Source: Mesorhizobium sp. WSM3860
GTDB taxonomy: Bacteria; Pseudomonadota; Alphaproteobacteria; Rhizobiales; Rhizobiaceae
Assembly (NCBI RefSeq): GCF_002294995.1
Contig: NZ_NSGF01000018.1
Coordinates: forward strand, 62,001 to 126,000
Reading direction: 5' to 3'
DNA length: 64,000 nt
A model generated the notes under the pieces. It saw nothing but the letters and a program-made list of their open reading frames with translations, was not told where the DNA came from and did not search any database. Below, one piece after another: positions 7,679 to 15,895 of this stretch. Position 1 is the first letter of the stretch; every line of letters starts with the position of its first letter. The position numbers were made by a program, and so were the translations under genes.

Positions 7679-8280
7679 ATGAACCTCGAAATCGAAGCTC
7701 TGCGCCAGTCAGCCCCGAAGCTGCACGGCCGCGACGCGGAGTTCGCCGCATCCCTCCTGCACCAGTATGACAGCCGCTCGAGTCTCTCGGAGCGGCAGTG
7801 GCCCTGGGTGGCGACCTTGACCCAGCGCGCACAAGCCGGCGAGCCCGCGGCGCCGAAGGCCAAGGTCGGCTCGATGGATGGCCTGATTGCGCTGTTCGAC
7901 ACGGCGATCGCCAACAAGCTCAAGCATCCGAAGATTCGCTTCGACGTCAACGGCGGACCGTCGTCCTCGCTCTGGCGGGTGAGCGCTCCGCTCACGCCGG
8001 CCAGATCAACGTATCGTCGCCGGGACCCTTCGAGAGCCGCGACTGGTACGGCCGCATCGACCGCAAGGGCGAGTTCACCCGCTCGCGCCGGTCGCCCGGT
8101 CCTGACGGTCTGGTTGCCGCTCTCGCCGCTCTGGCCGAGAACCCCTCGAAGGCCGGCGCGGCGCACGGCAAGCGCACCGGCAACTGCTGTTTCTGCGCGA
8201 CCGAGCTGACCGACCACCGCTCCATCGACGTCGGCTACGGGCCGGTGTGCGCCAAACGCTGGGGACTGGCGTGGGGTTGA
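7679..8280 (+). pseudogene. DUF6011-type protein, frameshifted
   Basis: The first frame reads MNLEIEALRQSAPKL to about KIRFDVNGG; the second, one frame back, carries VVLALAGERSAHAGQINV and ends in the DUF6011 signature GNCCFCATELTDHRS and VGYGPVCAKRWGLAWG with four Cys that probably bind zinc. The frame break is near 7955-7962. A single missing base would restore one protein of about 200 residues. No classic slippery heptamer is visible, so a mutation or assembly error is likelier than programmed frameshifting. P2, a start-site box and a possible leader RNA precede it. Confidence 0.65.
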
Positions 8281-8305
8281 TCCCCGCGCCTTCCTCGAGA
8301 TCCAC

Positions 8306-8319
8306 CCCTACCACGGAGA
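8306..8319 (+). promoter_or_regulatory. start-site box 7 (consensus)
   Basis: CCCTACCACGGAGA begins 20 nt before the ATG at 8326. An ATG directly after the box (8320) is in the same frame, but spacing in the other copies favours 8326. Confidence 0.6.
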
Positions 8320-8325
8320 ATGACC

Positions 8326-8826
8326 ATGACCATCAACGTTACGCCGGCTGAGATGCTGGCGATCTGCAATGCTCTCACCGCCTCGGGCAACCAGGCGCTG
8401 TCCGCGCGGCTGGCCGAAGATGCCGAGATGGGCGAGCCGAAGACCGGCTTCGACGAAGCGATCGAGCAGGCGTTGGCGCGCCGGTCGCGTGAGACCGCTG
8501 ACCGCATCCGCGCCGAGCGCCGCATCGCCCGCGCGCTGGTGAAGGCCTGCCTCGACCGGGGCTACATGATTTCCGTCTACGACAGCGAGGATTGGGTGGT
8601 GAGGCGGTCCGACGACAAGGCGGCGATCATGCTGGCGCTGTTCTCGACCGACGAGGACGGCATTCATCTGCGGAGCCCGACCGGCGACAAGCTCGGCTGG
8701 TTCCAGCTGATCTATGGCAATTCGGGCTACGATGTCGTGTCCGACCACGCCGACAACGAAATCTGCAATGCGATCTGGGACGAGGTTATTTCGCCCTTGG
8801 CCGACAAGATCGAAGGGGAAATGTGA
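8326..8826 (+). CDS. unknown phage protein (166 residues)
   Basis: Begins MTINVTPAEMLAICNALTASG; an N-terminal helical part (ETADRIRAERRIARALVKA) and a C-terminal part with Asp/Trp-rich strands (YDSEDWVVRRSDD, DKLGWFQLIYG). No family recognised. The start is chosen from the start-site box. Its TGA overlaps the next ATG (TGATG at 8824-8828). Confidence 0.6.
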   Translation: MTINVTPAEMLAICNALTASGNQALSARLAEDAEMGEPKTGFDEAIEQALARRSRETADRIRAERRIARALVKACLDRGYMISVYDSEDWVVRRSDDKAAIMLALFSTDEDGIHLRSPTGDKLGWFQLIYGNSGYDVVSDHADNEICNAIWDEVISPLADKIEGEM

Positions 8827-9188
8827 TGGACACGATTTACATCAGCATCGCCGCCAAGGGCACGATGGAATCGCTGAACAGCGCCGCGCGAGGCAAGGGC
8901 GAAGTCGTGCTTTCGTTCTACGGCCCGAAGGGCGGGTCGCGGGCGTGTGAAACACTCACGCTCGAGTCCGCCGCCACGCTCCGCGACGAGCTCGTCGAAA
9001 GGCTCCCGTTCGATCACGCCAGCGACACCGTCGACGCTCTGACTCGGGCCGAGTCGTTCATTTCCGGCTTCGAGAGTGATCCGCTGCAGAAGGGCGTCGG
9101 TGACATCCTGGCCAGTTTGCGCGCCGCGATCCCGCGCGAACGGGCGCGGCCGGACATCCTGGCGGCGCTCAAACTCTGCGTCGCCTAG
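8826..9188 (+). CDS. unknown phage protein (120 residues)
   Basis: MDTIYISIAAKGTMESLN... ending ARPDILAALKLCVA; mixed alpha/beta, no recognised domain. It is coupled to the previous gene by overlapping stop and start. Its 3' end overlaps the convergent lipoprotein gene by 20 bp. Confidence 0.55.
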   Translation: MDTIYISIAAKGTMESLNSAARGKGEVVLSFYGPKGGSRACETLTLESAATLRDELVERLPFDHASDTVDALTRAESFISGFESDPLQKGVGDILASLRAAIPRERARPDILAALKLCVA

Positions 9189-9789
9189 GTGGGTTTGGGC
9201 AGGGAAGGAAGGCTTCTCTCTTAACTGTTAACTTCATCCGGTCCATGTTTTCGAAGATTTGGAAGGGGATGGTGAACTCACGAAAATTTATGTTTCTCGT
9301 CGTCCGGCTACAACCGGTAGCACGAATATACCCGTGTCTAATCGCCCGTGGCGGCCACGATTGGGTGCCTCTCATGAACACGAACACATAACCATTATTC
9401 GTCATTGCGTTATTCGGACTGTCTGACGAGGGATCTCCATAATTCCAAAAAACCCGCGCCTTCGCAGTGATGAGAACGGTTGCGACAGCTTCTCCCGGAT
9501 AGTGTGTCGCCGTCACTTGCCAGTCTGTGTGTCTCGCGACCTCAGATTTCCGGCCTCTGAACTTCGTATACTGTTGAAGAACAGCATTACCGTCGTAGGT
9601 TTTCACCTCTGCCCCACTTGGTTTCTTTATGAACGCGAGATCCACAACCACCGAGGCATCGTTAGATCCGTATGCCGGGCCACCACGAGGAAGACAACCT
9701 ATGGGACAGAAAAACGGTTGAGTCAGGGAGCCACACCCAGAAGCCCCTAGGAGAATGAAGGTCACGATGGACACAAACAGCGCTCGCAT
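9169..9789 (-). CDS. lipoprotein, probable lysogenic-conversion cargo
   Basis: 206 residues beginning MRALFVSIVTFILLGASGC, a lipoprotein signal peptide with lipobox LGASGC (Cys19). The start ATG has GGAGGGG just ahead of it. The mature part has two more early Cys and no recognised domain. It is a single leftward gene between rightward early genes, with visibly more AT-rich DNA than its neighbours, all marks of a phage moron. Phage lipoproteins often mask receptors or exclude superinfecting phage; that role is inferred only. Confidence 0.65.
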   Translation of the reverse strand: MRALFVSIVTFILLGASGCGSLTQPFFCPIGCLPRGGPAYGSNDASVVVDLAFIKKPSGAEVKTYDGNAVLQQYTKFRGRKSEVARHTDWQVTATHYPGEAVATVLITAKARVFWNYGDPSSDSPNNAMTNNGYVFVFMRGTQSWPPRAIRHGYIRATGCSRTTRNINFREFTIPFQIFENMDRMKLTVKREAFLPCPNPPRRRRV

Positions 9790-10000
9790 TTCCCCTCCAG
9801 GATCATGCCCGCTAGATCGATAATACTGCTTCCGCTGGCCAATAGCCAGAAGATCGCATTTCCGCGCGTGCAGTCGGCGGTCTCTCTTGCGATCTCGATT
9901 GCGGGCAGGGCTATTGAGCGACGATCTGGACACGATCAGTCGCAAAGGCATTTCCGCAACGCGCTGCAGAACTGGTCCGAAACTTTTCTTAGTAATCCAC

Positions 10001-10029
10001 TTGTAACCAGATCGGTTACAAGCTAAGTT
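10001..10029 (+). promoter_or_regulatory. operator-containing promoter P3
   Basis: TTGTAA (-35), 17-bp spacer, TAAGTT (-10), with the operator TGTAACC-AGATC-GGTTACA at 10002-10020. The architecture equals P2 and serves the ParB-like gene. The 211 bp between the lipoprotein start and this promoter show no gene. Confidence 0.65.
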
Positions 10030-10049
10030 TTTGATATTGCTAAGAAATT

Positions 10050-10063
10050 CCCTATCACGGAGA
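10050..10063 (+). promoter_or_regulatory. start-site box 8
   Basis: CCCTATCACGGAGA (one T for C) begins 21 nt before the ATG at 10071. Confidence 0.6.
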
Positions 10064-10070
10064 CCCGTCC

Positions 10071-11459
10071 ATGAAGAAGCGCATCCCCCTCAACCTGGTG
10101 ATCCCCAACCCCGATCAGCCTCGCAAGCATTTCGACCCGCTGAAGCTTCGCGAACTGGCGGAATCCATCCGCGAGCGCGGCCTGATCCAGGCCATTACGG
10201 TCCGCCCGGTTTTCCTGACCGACGGTCGAATCGAGGAAATCACATCGGAGAACATCGCAGAATGGAACACTTTGCTCGACCTCCAATCGAAGTCGTCGCC
10301 TACACGGCCGGCTTCATCGACGGAGAGGGAACGATCAGCTTCAAAGGCAACCGGTTCCGCGTCGTCGTCAGCCAGTCAGTCACAAACGACGGCGCAACGA
10401 TCTGCCGATGGTTGCGAGACGCATGGTGCGTCGGCACCGTCGCTCCATCACACCGAGTCTTTCACGGGAAAACCTGGGAGCAATGGTTCTGGACCGTGGC
10501 GGCGGCGAGAGAGGTCAAACACGTCATCGATTGCTGCCTTCCCTACTTCCACGTCAAACGAAGCGCGGCAGAGCAAGTCGGACTCAGAGTCAACGACTTC
10601 CTCAACAATGGGCATCGGTGCCGGTGGTCGCCGGAGGAGATCAAATTCCTCGGAGATCAATGGCGGCGGCACGACGACTGGATCGGCGAACAGCTCAGAC
10701 GAAGCGCTACAAGCGTCCGACATCAACGTCGAGCCCTCGGCCTCGCCAAGCCGCCGGGCGGTCTATGAGATCGTCGGTGGTGAGCGCCGCTGGCGCGCTC
10801 ACCAGCTGATCGAGGCGGCCGACATTCTGTGCGAGGTCGTGAAGATCGACGACAACGAGATGGCGCTGCAGGCGATCGTGGAAAACCTCGCCCGCGCCGA
10901 CATCAAGCCGCTGGAGGAAGCGCGCGCGTTTCAGGCGATGATCGATCGCGGCTGGACGGTCGAGCAGCTGGCGAAGGACATCGGCGTCCAGCCGACGCGC
11001 ATCAAGGCCCGCACGGCGCTGCTGAATCTGGACGAGACGATCCAGAAGCTGGTCGACAGTGGCGCCTTCCCGCTCGGCCACGCAAACGATCTGGTTGACC
11101 TGCCCACGGCCGATCAGGTCAACATCGTGCGGCTGTTCTCCCTGAAAGACTGGTCGAGCATCAAGGCAGCGGCGCAAGCCGTCCGCGACCGGATCGAGCA
11201 GGGCGGCATGTTCGACGACGAGAACAGGCCGGAGCCGTCGAAGGACGACATCGCTGCCATGAGCAGGATGGAGAAGACCGTCGAGCGGATCATCGCCGCG
11301 ATCGCCGGCGGCTTCAAGGACGGCGAGTGCATCGCCTTGAAGTCGGTCGATCCCACCAAGGCTGACAAATGGGCCGACACGCTGGCGGCGGCGTCGCGCT
11401 CCATCCGTTCGATGGAGTCGCAGCTGCGCCAGGCACATGCCCGCACGATGCTGATGTAA
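10071..11459 (+). CDS. ParB-like nuclease/partition domain protein with a large in-frame insertion
   Basis: 462 residues. Residues 1-47 (VIPNPDQPRKHFDPLKLREL, SIRERGLIQAITVRPV) and 231-300 (VYEIVGGERRWRAHQLIEA, VENLARADIKPLEEARAF) are the two halves of a ParB N-terminal domain. They are normally separated by only a few residues; here about 183 Ser/Thr/Arg-rich residues intervene. After it come an HTH region (VEQLAKDIGVQPTRIKARTALLNL) and a helical tail. ParB-like proteins bind CTP and DNA for partition, or act as regulators in phages. The insertion encodes a homing endonuclease in another frame. It follows promoter P3 and a start-site box and ends at a strong terminator. Confidence 0.8.
   Translation: MKKRIPLNLVIPNPDQPRKHFDPLKLRELAESIRERGLIQAITVRPVFLTDGRIEEITSENIAEWNTLLDLQSKSSPTRPASSTERERSASKATGSASSSASQSQTTAQRSADGCETHGASAPSLHHTESFTGKPGSNGSGPWRRRERSNTSSIAAFPTSTSNEARQSKSDSESTTSSTMGIGAGGRRRRSNSSEINGGGTTTGSANSSDEALQASDINVEPSASPSRRAVYEIVGGERRWRAHQLIEAADILCEVVKIDDNEMALQAIVENLARADIKPLEEARAFQAMIDRGWTVEQLAKDIGVQPTRIKARTALLNLDETIQKLVDSGAFPLGHANDLVDLPTADQVNIVRLFSLKDWSSIKAAAQAVRDRIEQGGMFDDENRPEPSKDDIAAMSRMEKTVERIIAAIAGGFKDGECIALKSVDPTKADKWADTLAAASRSIRSMESQLRQAHARTMLM
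10262..10768 (+). CDS. LAGLIDADG-type homing endonuclease nested in the ParB-like gene
   Basis: 168 residues in the frame one base behind parB. Residues 14-23, YTAGFIDGEG, are a textbook LAGLIDADG motif with the catalytic acidic residue, followed by strand-rich sequence (FRVVVSQSVTNDGATICRWL) and PYFHVKRSAAEQV, a common pattern in single-motif homing endonucleases. The C-terminus (RWSPEEIKFLGDQW, ATSVRHQRRALGL) looks like a SANT/Myb-like or HTH DNA-binding module. The TGA is formed across the point where ParB sequence resumes. With one motif it should act as a dimer. A GGAG lies 11 nt ahead of the ATG. Confidence 0.72.
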   Translation: MEHFARPPIEVVAYTAGFIDGEGTISFKGNRFRVVVSQSVTNDGATICRWLRDAWCVGTVAPSHRVFHGKTWEQWFWTVAAAREVKHVIDCCLPYFHVKRSAAEQVGLRVNDFLNNGHRCRWSPEEIKFLGDQWRRHDDWIGEQLRRSATSVRHQRRALGLAKPPGGL

Positions 11460-11491
11460 CAGCCTCGGCCTTTTCTCCGTGGGGCTGAGGT

Positions 11492-11524
11492 GCCCGCCGC
11501 GACTCGTCCTCGCGGCGGGCTTTT
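11492..11524 (+). terminator. intrinsic terminator after the ParB-like gene
   Basis: GCCCGCCGCG (11492-11501), a 9-nt loop and CGCGGCGGGC (11511-11520) form a perfect 10-bp GC stem, followed by TTTT. Confidence 0.8.
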
Positions 11525-11864
11525 CAGACTACTAACGGGGAAGCTTTAGGGAAGATTGGCGACAGCACCAAACCCGGCTGTGCCATTTACGATTGCTCCA
11601 TCTCATTAGTTGAGTAACGTATATGGCTGTGACACGAGAGATTCGCACTAACAATTACTGGCCGCTGCACAAATACCATCCGAGCACTGCGAACGTAACG
11701 CCATAGTGAACCTCACGCTGCAAAGTCCATCGAAAGCTTAGGCATTACAGAGAGCGGCTAAGCGAAAAGATTCCTTTGAAATTGCCCTTACGAGAGTTTT
11801 TCAAGTACTTCGTGCTAACTTCAACGCGGTCTGGCGCCACTCGTTCGCATAAATGTCAGAGCGA
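11525..11864. other. gene-free stretch
   Basis: No convincing gene, repeat or promoter is visible. The stretch is less GC-rich than its surroundings and leads into a decayed PAP2 gene, so it may be remnant DNA. Confidence 0.4.
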
Positions 11865-11872
11865 CATTCCAC

Positions 11873-12249
11873 CTACAATATTTTGGTAACCAGCTTGTCC
11901 AGCCGTGAGTTTTCGCGGTAGGCCAAACGCACGGCAACGGCACCTACAAAAGCCGGTGACGTCCCAGCGATCACGTCGGTGGGGTAGTGACTGCCAATGT
12001 AAATTCTCGACCAGCAGACCAGACAATACCAGAACGGAAAACGCAAGCGTTTGGCGCGGTAGAGCTTGCATCGCGACCGCCGCAACAATCGATACGGTCG
12101 CGGTCGCGAGGTCTGAGGGAAAGGACCAGTCCGCCGTTGGGCGCAATCAGCAGATGCGTAACCCCGGGCCCAATTTGAGCGTACCGCTGGCCAAGGCGAG
12201 TGATGACGCCTACCATAGCGCCCGCCGGATCAGGCAAGCAGCCAGTCAT
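11873..12249 (-). pseudogene. decayed PAP2-family phosphatase fragment
   Basis: Pieces of the PAP2 acid-phosphatase core appear in different minus-strand frames: WSFPSDLATATV (the SFPSDH motif with His changed to Leu) in one and SRIYIGSHYPTDVIAG (the SRxxxxxHxxxD motif) in another. At least one frameshift and loss of the active-site His indicate a dead gene. PAP2 enzymes dephosphorylate membrane lipids; this remnant cannot. It overlaps the cadherin-like gene end by about 20 bp. Confidence 0.6.
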
Positions 12250-14860
12250 TCAAATGGAATTCATAGATCTTGCCGTCGTTCTCGGTTGGATTCGAGTCGT
12301 TGTCCACGCCGCGATCGACGACATAGAGGCTCATTTGGTGGCTCGGATCGTCGCTGCTCGGCGCCAGCGCAAGTCCCGCCGGTTTCTTTGCGTGGGCGGC
12401 GGAGATATCGAGGGTGCCCAGCAGATTTCCGGTTGGGGTCAACATTGCCACCGAGTTGCGTGACACGATGACATAAAGCAGGTCGTGGACCGGATCATAC
12501 GCGAGGCCCCCGTCAGAAGGGGTTCCGAGGGATTGTGTAGAAAAACTCGTCACTACATCGTCACCGCCCGTGCTCGGGACGCCGTTGAATTTCCCGTTCT
12601 GGCCGGGAGCGATGGTGTAAATCCTATGGGTTGAGCCATCCAAGAGATAGAGCACGCCGCGGTTTGTGTCGTAGGCAATGCTCTCCGAATCCGTACTGCC
12701 GAACGCGGCGGTCCTGAATGAGGTCACGATATCGTCGGACGTGTTGTAAAGCCCATCGTTGCCCGGGTTCAACTCGTAGACACTCTTCGTGCCGGTATCG
12801 TCCGAGAAGAAGAGATGGTGGTTCGCCGGATTATAGGTGACCCCGGCGGGCTCATCGGAGAAATTGATGGTGGTGAGCGTACCCGTCAGGGTGCCGTTGA
12901 GATTCATCTGGAAGAGATTCTTGCCGGTAAAAATGGACATCTCGTCGACTTCGCTGTCGGCAACCAGCAGCGTGCCGAGGTGGGAGATATAGACAATATC
13001 CGTTGGGTCGGGGCTCGGCGGCGACCACTGCGACGTCAGAATGGTATGCGCCAGCGTTACGGATGTCGGCAACTGGCTGCCGCCGGTGACGTCAACGGTG
13101 AAGGTGTGCGTGGCGACGCTGCCGTCCGACGAGGTGGCTGTGACGTGGAGATTGATCGTCGGTTCGGACTGAGCGTTGAGCGTGCCGCTGCTCGATCGCG
13201 TGATGACGCCGGTGCTGGAATTGATGGCAAACCGCGTGTCGTCGATCGTGTAGGTGACCGCCGAACCGGCATCGGGATCCGAGGCCGAAGCGGAGATGCC
13301 GACGGCAGTACCGGCGGCGGCATTCTGCAGGATCTGATTGGCCGCGCTGTTGGCATCGGGCGGCGTGTTGAACACAACCGGTTCCGGGCTGTCGAGGACG
13401 GCGAGTGTGAAGCTCTTGTTGGCGGTGCTGCCGTCGGAGGAGGTCGCCGTCACCGTCAGATTGATGGAAGATTGGGTCTCGAAGTCGAGCGTGCCGGTGG
13501 CCGAGCGCGTGATGACGCCGGTGCTGGAATTAATGGCGAAGCGCGTGTCGTTGAGGCTGTAGGTGACGGCCGAGCCAGCATCGGGATCCGTGGCCGAAGC
13601 GGTGATCCCGGTTGCGGCGCCGGCCGCGGCGAGCTCGGCGATCTGGTTGGCGGCGGGGTTGGAGTCGGGCGGAGTGTTGAAGGCCACCGGCTGTTGGCTG
13701 GCCGTGACGTCAACGGTGAAGGGGTGCGTGGCGATACTGCCGTCGGACGAGGTGGCGGTGACGGTGAGCGTGACCGTCGGCTCGGACTGCGCGTTGAGCG
13801 TGCCGTTGGCCGAACGCGTGATGACGCCGGTGCTGGAATTGATGGCAAACCGCGTATCATCGATCGTGTAGGTGACCGTCGATCCGGCATCGGGATCCTT
13901 AGCCGAGGCGGTGATGCCGACAGCTGTGCCGGCGGCGGCGTTCTGGGTGATCTGGTTGGCCGCGGTGTTGGCATCGGGCGGCGTGTTGAACGCAACCGGT
14001 TCCGGGCTGTCGAGGACGGCGAGGGTGAAGACCTTATTGGCGGTGCTGCCGTCGGAGGAGGTTGCCGTCACCGTCAGATTGATCGATGTCTGGGTCTCGA
14101 AGTCGAGCGTGCCGGTGGCCGAGCGCGTGATGACCCCGGTGCTGGCATCGATCGCGAAACGCGAATCGTTGAGGCTGTAGGTGACGGTCGATCCCGGATC
14201 GGGATCCGTGGCCGAGGCGGTGATCCCGGTTGGGGCGCCGGCCGCGGCGAGCTCGTCAATCTGGTTGGCGGCGGAATTGCTATCGGCGGGTGTGTTGAAG
14301 GCCACCGGATTGCCGGCCCCTGGCAAGGTATATTCGATATGCAGCAGCGGCGCACTGGCGGGATTGTACTCGTAGGAATCGGCCGTGCGGGTGCCGGTGC
14401 CGGTGACTAGGAAAGCCATGTCGTTGAGCGCCGCCCAGCCCGAGCGACTGACGATCTCCTGGACAATAGCCGTAAGGTCTGGCGTGCGCTCGGCCAAGCC
14501 GTGTTCGCCCACCGTGGTCCACGGGTCCGGCGTCCAAGCCGTCGACGCGTCGGTCGTTGCCCGTGACGATACATTGAAGCTGGTGCTGGTGAAGGCGCTT
14601 GCGTCGTCGGTGTCTTGGCCCTTGATCAGCAGCGAGGTCGCGCCGGTCTTCACCTCGTTGGCCTGGAACTGGATATAGGCGCTGGTGATGATTGCGCCTT
14701 GCGGGATATCGAGGCCGGTGAAGCGGATGCCGACCGTCTGGCGGGTGCTGCTGTCAAAACCCAGTTCCAGATCGTTGATGTTGGTCGAAATCGAGCCGGA
14801 ACCTTTCTCCTCGACGTCGTCGCCGGCGGTCGCCACCCGGGTTTCGAATAGTTCAGCCAT
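12230..14860 (-). CDS. large secreted cadherin-like repeat protein
   Basis: 876 residues. Residues 1-180 resemble a carbohydrate-binding-type beta domain (GIRFTGLDIPQGAIITSAYIQF). Residues 185-596 are four cadherin-like repeats of exactly 103 residues each, with DPDAGS and SSDG loops likely to bind calcium. Residues 600-876 look like a beta-propeller (repeated LLVADSE, YNPANHHLFFSDD, YDPVHDLLYVI). There is no N-terminal signal peptide, so type I secretion is likely but no transporter is nearby. The start ATG follows AGGAG eight bases upstream; longer starts are possible. It is probably a surface adhesin or matrix protein and looks like cargo. Confidence 0.75.
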   Translation of the reverse strand: MAELFETRVATAGDDVEEKGSGSISTNINDLELGFDSSTRQTVGIRFTGLDIPQGAIITSAYIQFQANEVKTGATSLLIKGQDTDDASAFTSTSFNVSSRATTDASTAWTPDPWTTVGEHGLAERTPDLTAIVQEIVSRSGWAALNDMAFLVTGTGTRTADSYEYNPASAPLLHIEYTLPGAGNPVAFNTPADSNSAANQIDELAAAGAPTGITASATDPDPGSTVTYSLNDSRFAIDASTGVITRSATGTLDFETQTSINLTVTATSSDGSTANKVFTLAVLDSPEPVAFNTPPDANTAANQITQNAAAGTAVGITASAKDPDAGSTVTYTIDDTRFAINSSTGVITRSANGTLNAQSEPTVTLTVTATSSDGSIATHPFTVDVTASQQPVAFNTPPDSNPAANQIAELAAAGAATGITASATDPDAGSAVTYSLNDTRFAINSSTGVITRSATGTLDFETQSSINLTVTATSSDGSTANKSFTLAVLDSPEPVVFNTPPDANSAANQILQNAAAGTAVGISASASDPDAGSAVTYTIDDTRFAINSSTGVITRSSSGTLNAQSEPTINLHVTATSSDGSVATHTFTVDVTGGSQLPTSVTLAHTILTSQWSPPSPDPTDIVYISHLGTLLVADSEVDEMSIFTGKNLFQMNLNGTLTGTLTTINFSDEPAGVTYNPANHHLFFSDDTGTKSVYELNPGNDGLYNTSDDIVTSFRTAAFGSTDSESIAYDTNRGVLYLLDGSTHRIYTIAPGQNGKFNGVPSTGGDDVVTSFSTQSLGTPSDGGLAYDPVHDLLYVIVSRNSVAMLTPTGNLLGTLDISAAHAKKPAGLALAPSSDDPSHQMSLYVVDRGVDNDSNPTENDGKIYEFHLNDWLLA
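13073..14308 (-). repeat. four 309-bp tandem repeats (A-B-A-B)
   Basis: The cadherin-like repeats start at residues 185, 288, 391 and 494. Units 1 and 3 share FETQ and LAVLDSPEP; units 2 and 4 share LNAQSEP and FTVDVT. This points to a duplicated 618-bp pair rather than four independent copies. Confidence 0.8.
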
Positions 14861-15346
14861 GATAGGTCTCCTCTCGCATATTCCCTCGGCAACAACGGAA
14901 TCTCCCGGCGCCCGATCGGGCGTCAGGCTGACCGCATGATCGAGCACTGCGATGGCGTCGTTGCGCGTGAAGAACGTGATTCTCGGAACTGACCTCGAGT
15001 TCCGCCGCTGATCAGTCCGTTACCTGCTTCAGTCTTGGCCATGCGGGCACGACTGCCGCGAGCAGGCGCAGCAGTGACGACTTGGTTGATGGATCCTAAG
15101 CTGACCAGAGCATTGGGCGAAGGTAGTTTACCGCTGTCAGCCTTGCAAGCTACCGCACCGACGGTGCGTTGTACCGAGTACCCAATTTGAATTCTAAGTC
15201 AATTGTGAGTTCCGATCAATCATCGCGCCTTATCCCAGATGGATGAGCCGAGCAAGCGTGGGAAAACAGCGGCCATCAACTGTCAGATGCTTTGCGCAGA
15301 AGATAACCGCCGGAAGTCGGCAGTGTAGCGGTTTTGCCCGCAATCG
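14861..15346. other. gene-free stretch upstream of the cadherin-like gene
   Basis: No convincing coding frame. It should hold the promoter of the leftward cadherin-like gene; no operator or start-site box copy is seen in it. Confidence 0.4.
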
Positions 15347-15619
15347 TCAGTCGTTGGCCTTCCCATCACACTTCCGATGGTCGCCGCGCTCTTCATGGCC
15401 TGCCTCTGGCGGCACAGCAGCCGATTTCGCGACTTCCTTCGCCAATGCCCGGGCGCACCGCTCGCATTTGTCGATGTCGCTCGGATCCTGCAGCCAGCCG
15501 GCGGCCGCGTCCTGCGAGCCGCATAGCGAGACGGCCAGGCCAACGCCGGGGCGCCGGAAGTAGTGCGTCTTGGTGGCTGTCGGCGATTTGATCGCCCAGC
15601 CCTCGCGGAAACTCGCCAT
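15347..15619 (-). CDS. small phage protein with a Cys pair (90 residues)
   Basis: MASFREGWAIKSPTATKTHYFR... with DIDKCERCARALAKE, a CxxC in a helix that may bind zinc with other Cys or His. No named family. It is the last gene of the leftward operon beginning near 20.1 kb. Confidence 0.6.
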   Translation of the reverse strand: MASFREGWAIKSPTATKTHYFRRPGVGLAVSLCGSQDAAAGWLQDPSDIDKCERCARALAKEVAKSAAVPPEAGHEERGDHRKCDGKAND

Positions 15620-15895
15620 TTATCTGTGCTCCACCGGGATCATCCGGCCTTTGCGAAAGATGCGCTCGGCCGCATCGCGGGCGCTGGTGATGGTCTCACC
15701 GTCTCGCCTCATGTGCCCATTGATGTATCGCAGAAGGTTCTGGGTGACGGCCTTCCATGCCTCCAGCTCGGTCGGGAATATCATCGGCTTGCCACCTGGT
15801 GCGAGGACCGGCTCAGGTTGGCCATCCTCGGCAAAGCGCAGCATGGCGTGATGACCGCCGACCACCGGCGTCGTGAAGCCTGCGAAGTGGTTCAA
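15620..15895 (-). CDS. unknown phage protein (91 residues)
   Basis: The likely start is a TTG with AGGAG seven bases ahead, overlapping the TGA of the methyltransferase gene (TTGA), hence coupled. The protein reads MNHFAGFTTPVVGGHHAML, then ELEAWKAVTQNLLRYINGH. No domain recognised. Confidence 0.5.
   Translation of the reverse strand: MNHFAGFTTPVVGGHHAMLRFAEDGQPEPVLAPGGKPMIFPTELEAWKAVTQNLLRYINGHMRRDGETITSARDAAERIFRKGRMIPVEHR

Noticed and set aside
7950..7990. Programmed frameshift in the DUF6011 gene
   Set aside because: No slippery heptamer or stimulator is visible, so a plain one-base change is simpler.
10209..10768. Intein in the ParB-like protein
   Set aside because: No Cys/Ser at the first residue, no terminal His-Asn followed by Cys/Ser/Thr, and no splicing blocks; the insert in this frame is low-complexity.
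10209..10768. Group I intron carrying the endonuclease
   Set aside because: Almost the whole insert is coding, leaving no room for a ribozyme core, and the parB frame remains open.
12815..14410. 531-codon plus-strand frame opposite the cadherin repeats
   Set aside because: Its repeats only mirror the tandem repeat of the real gene.
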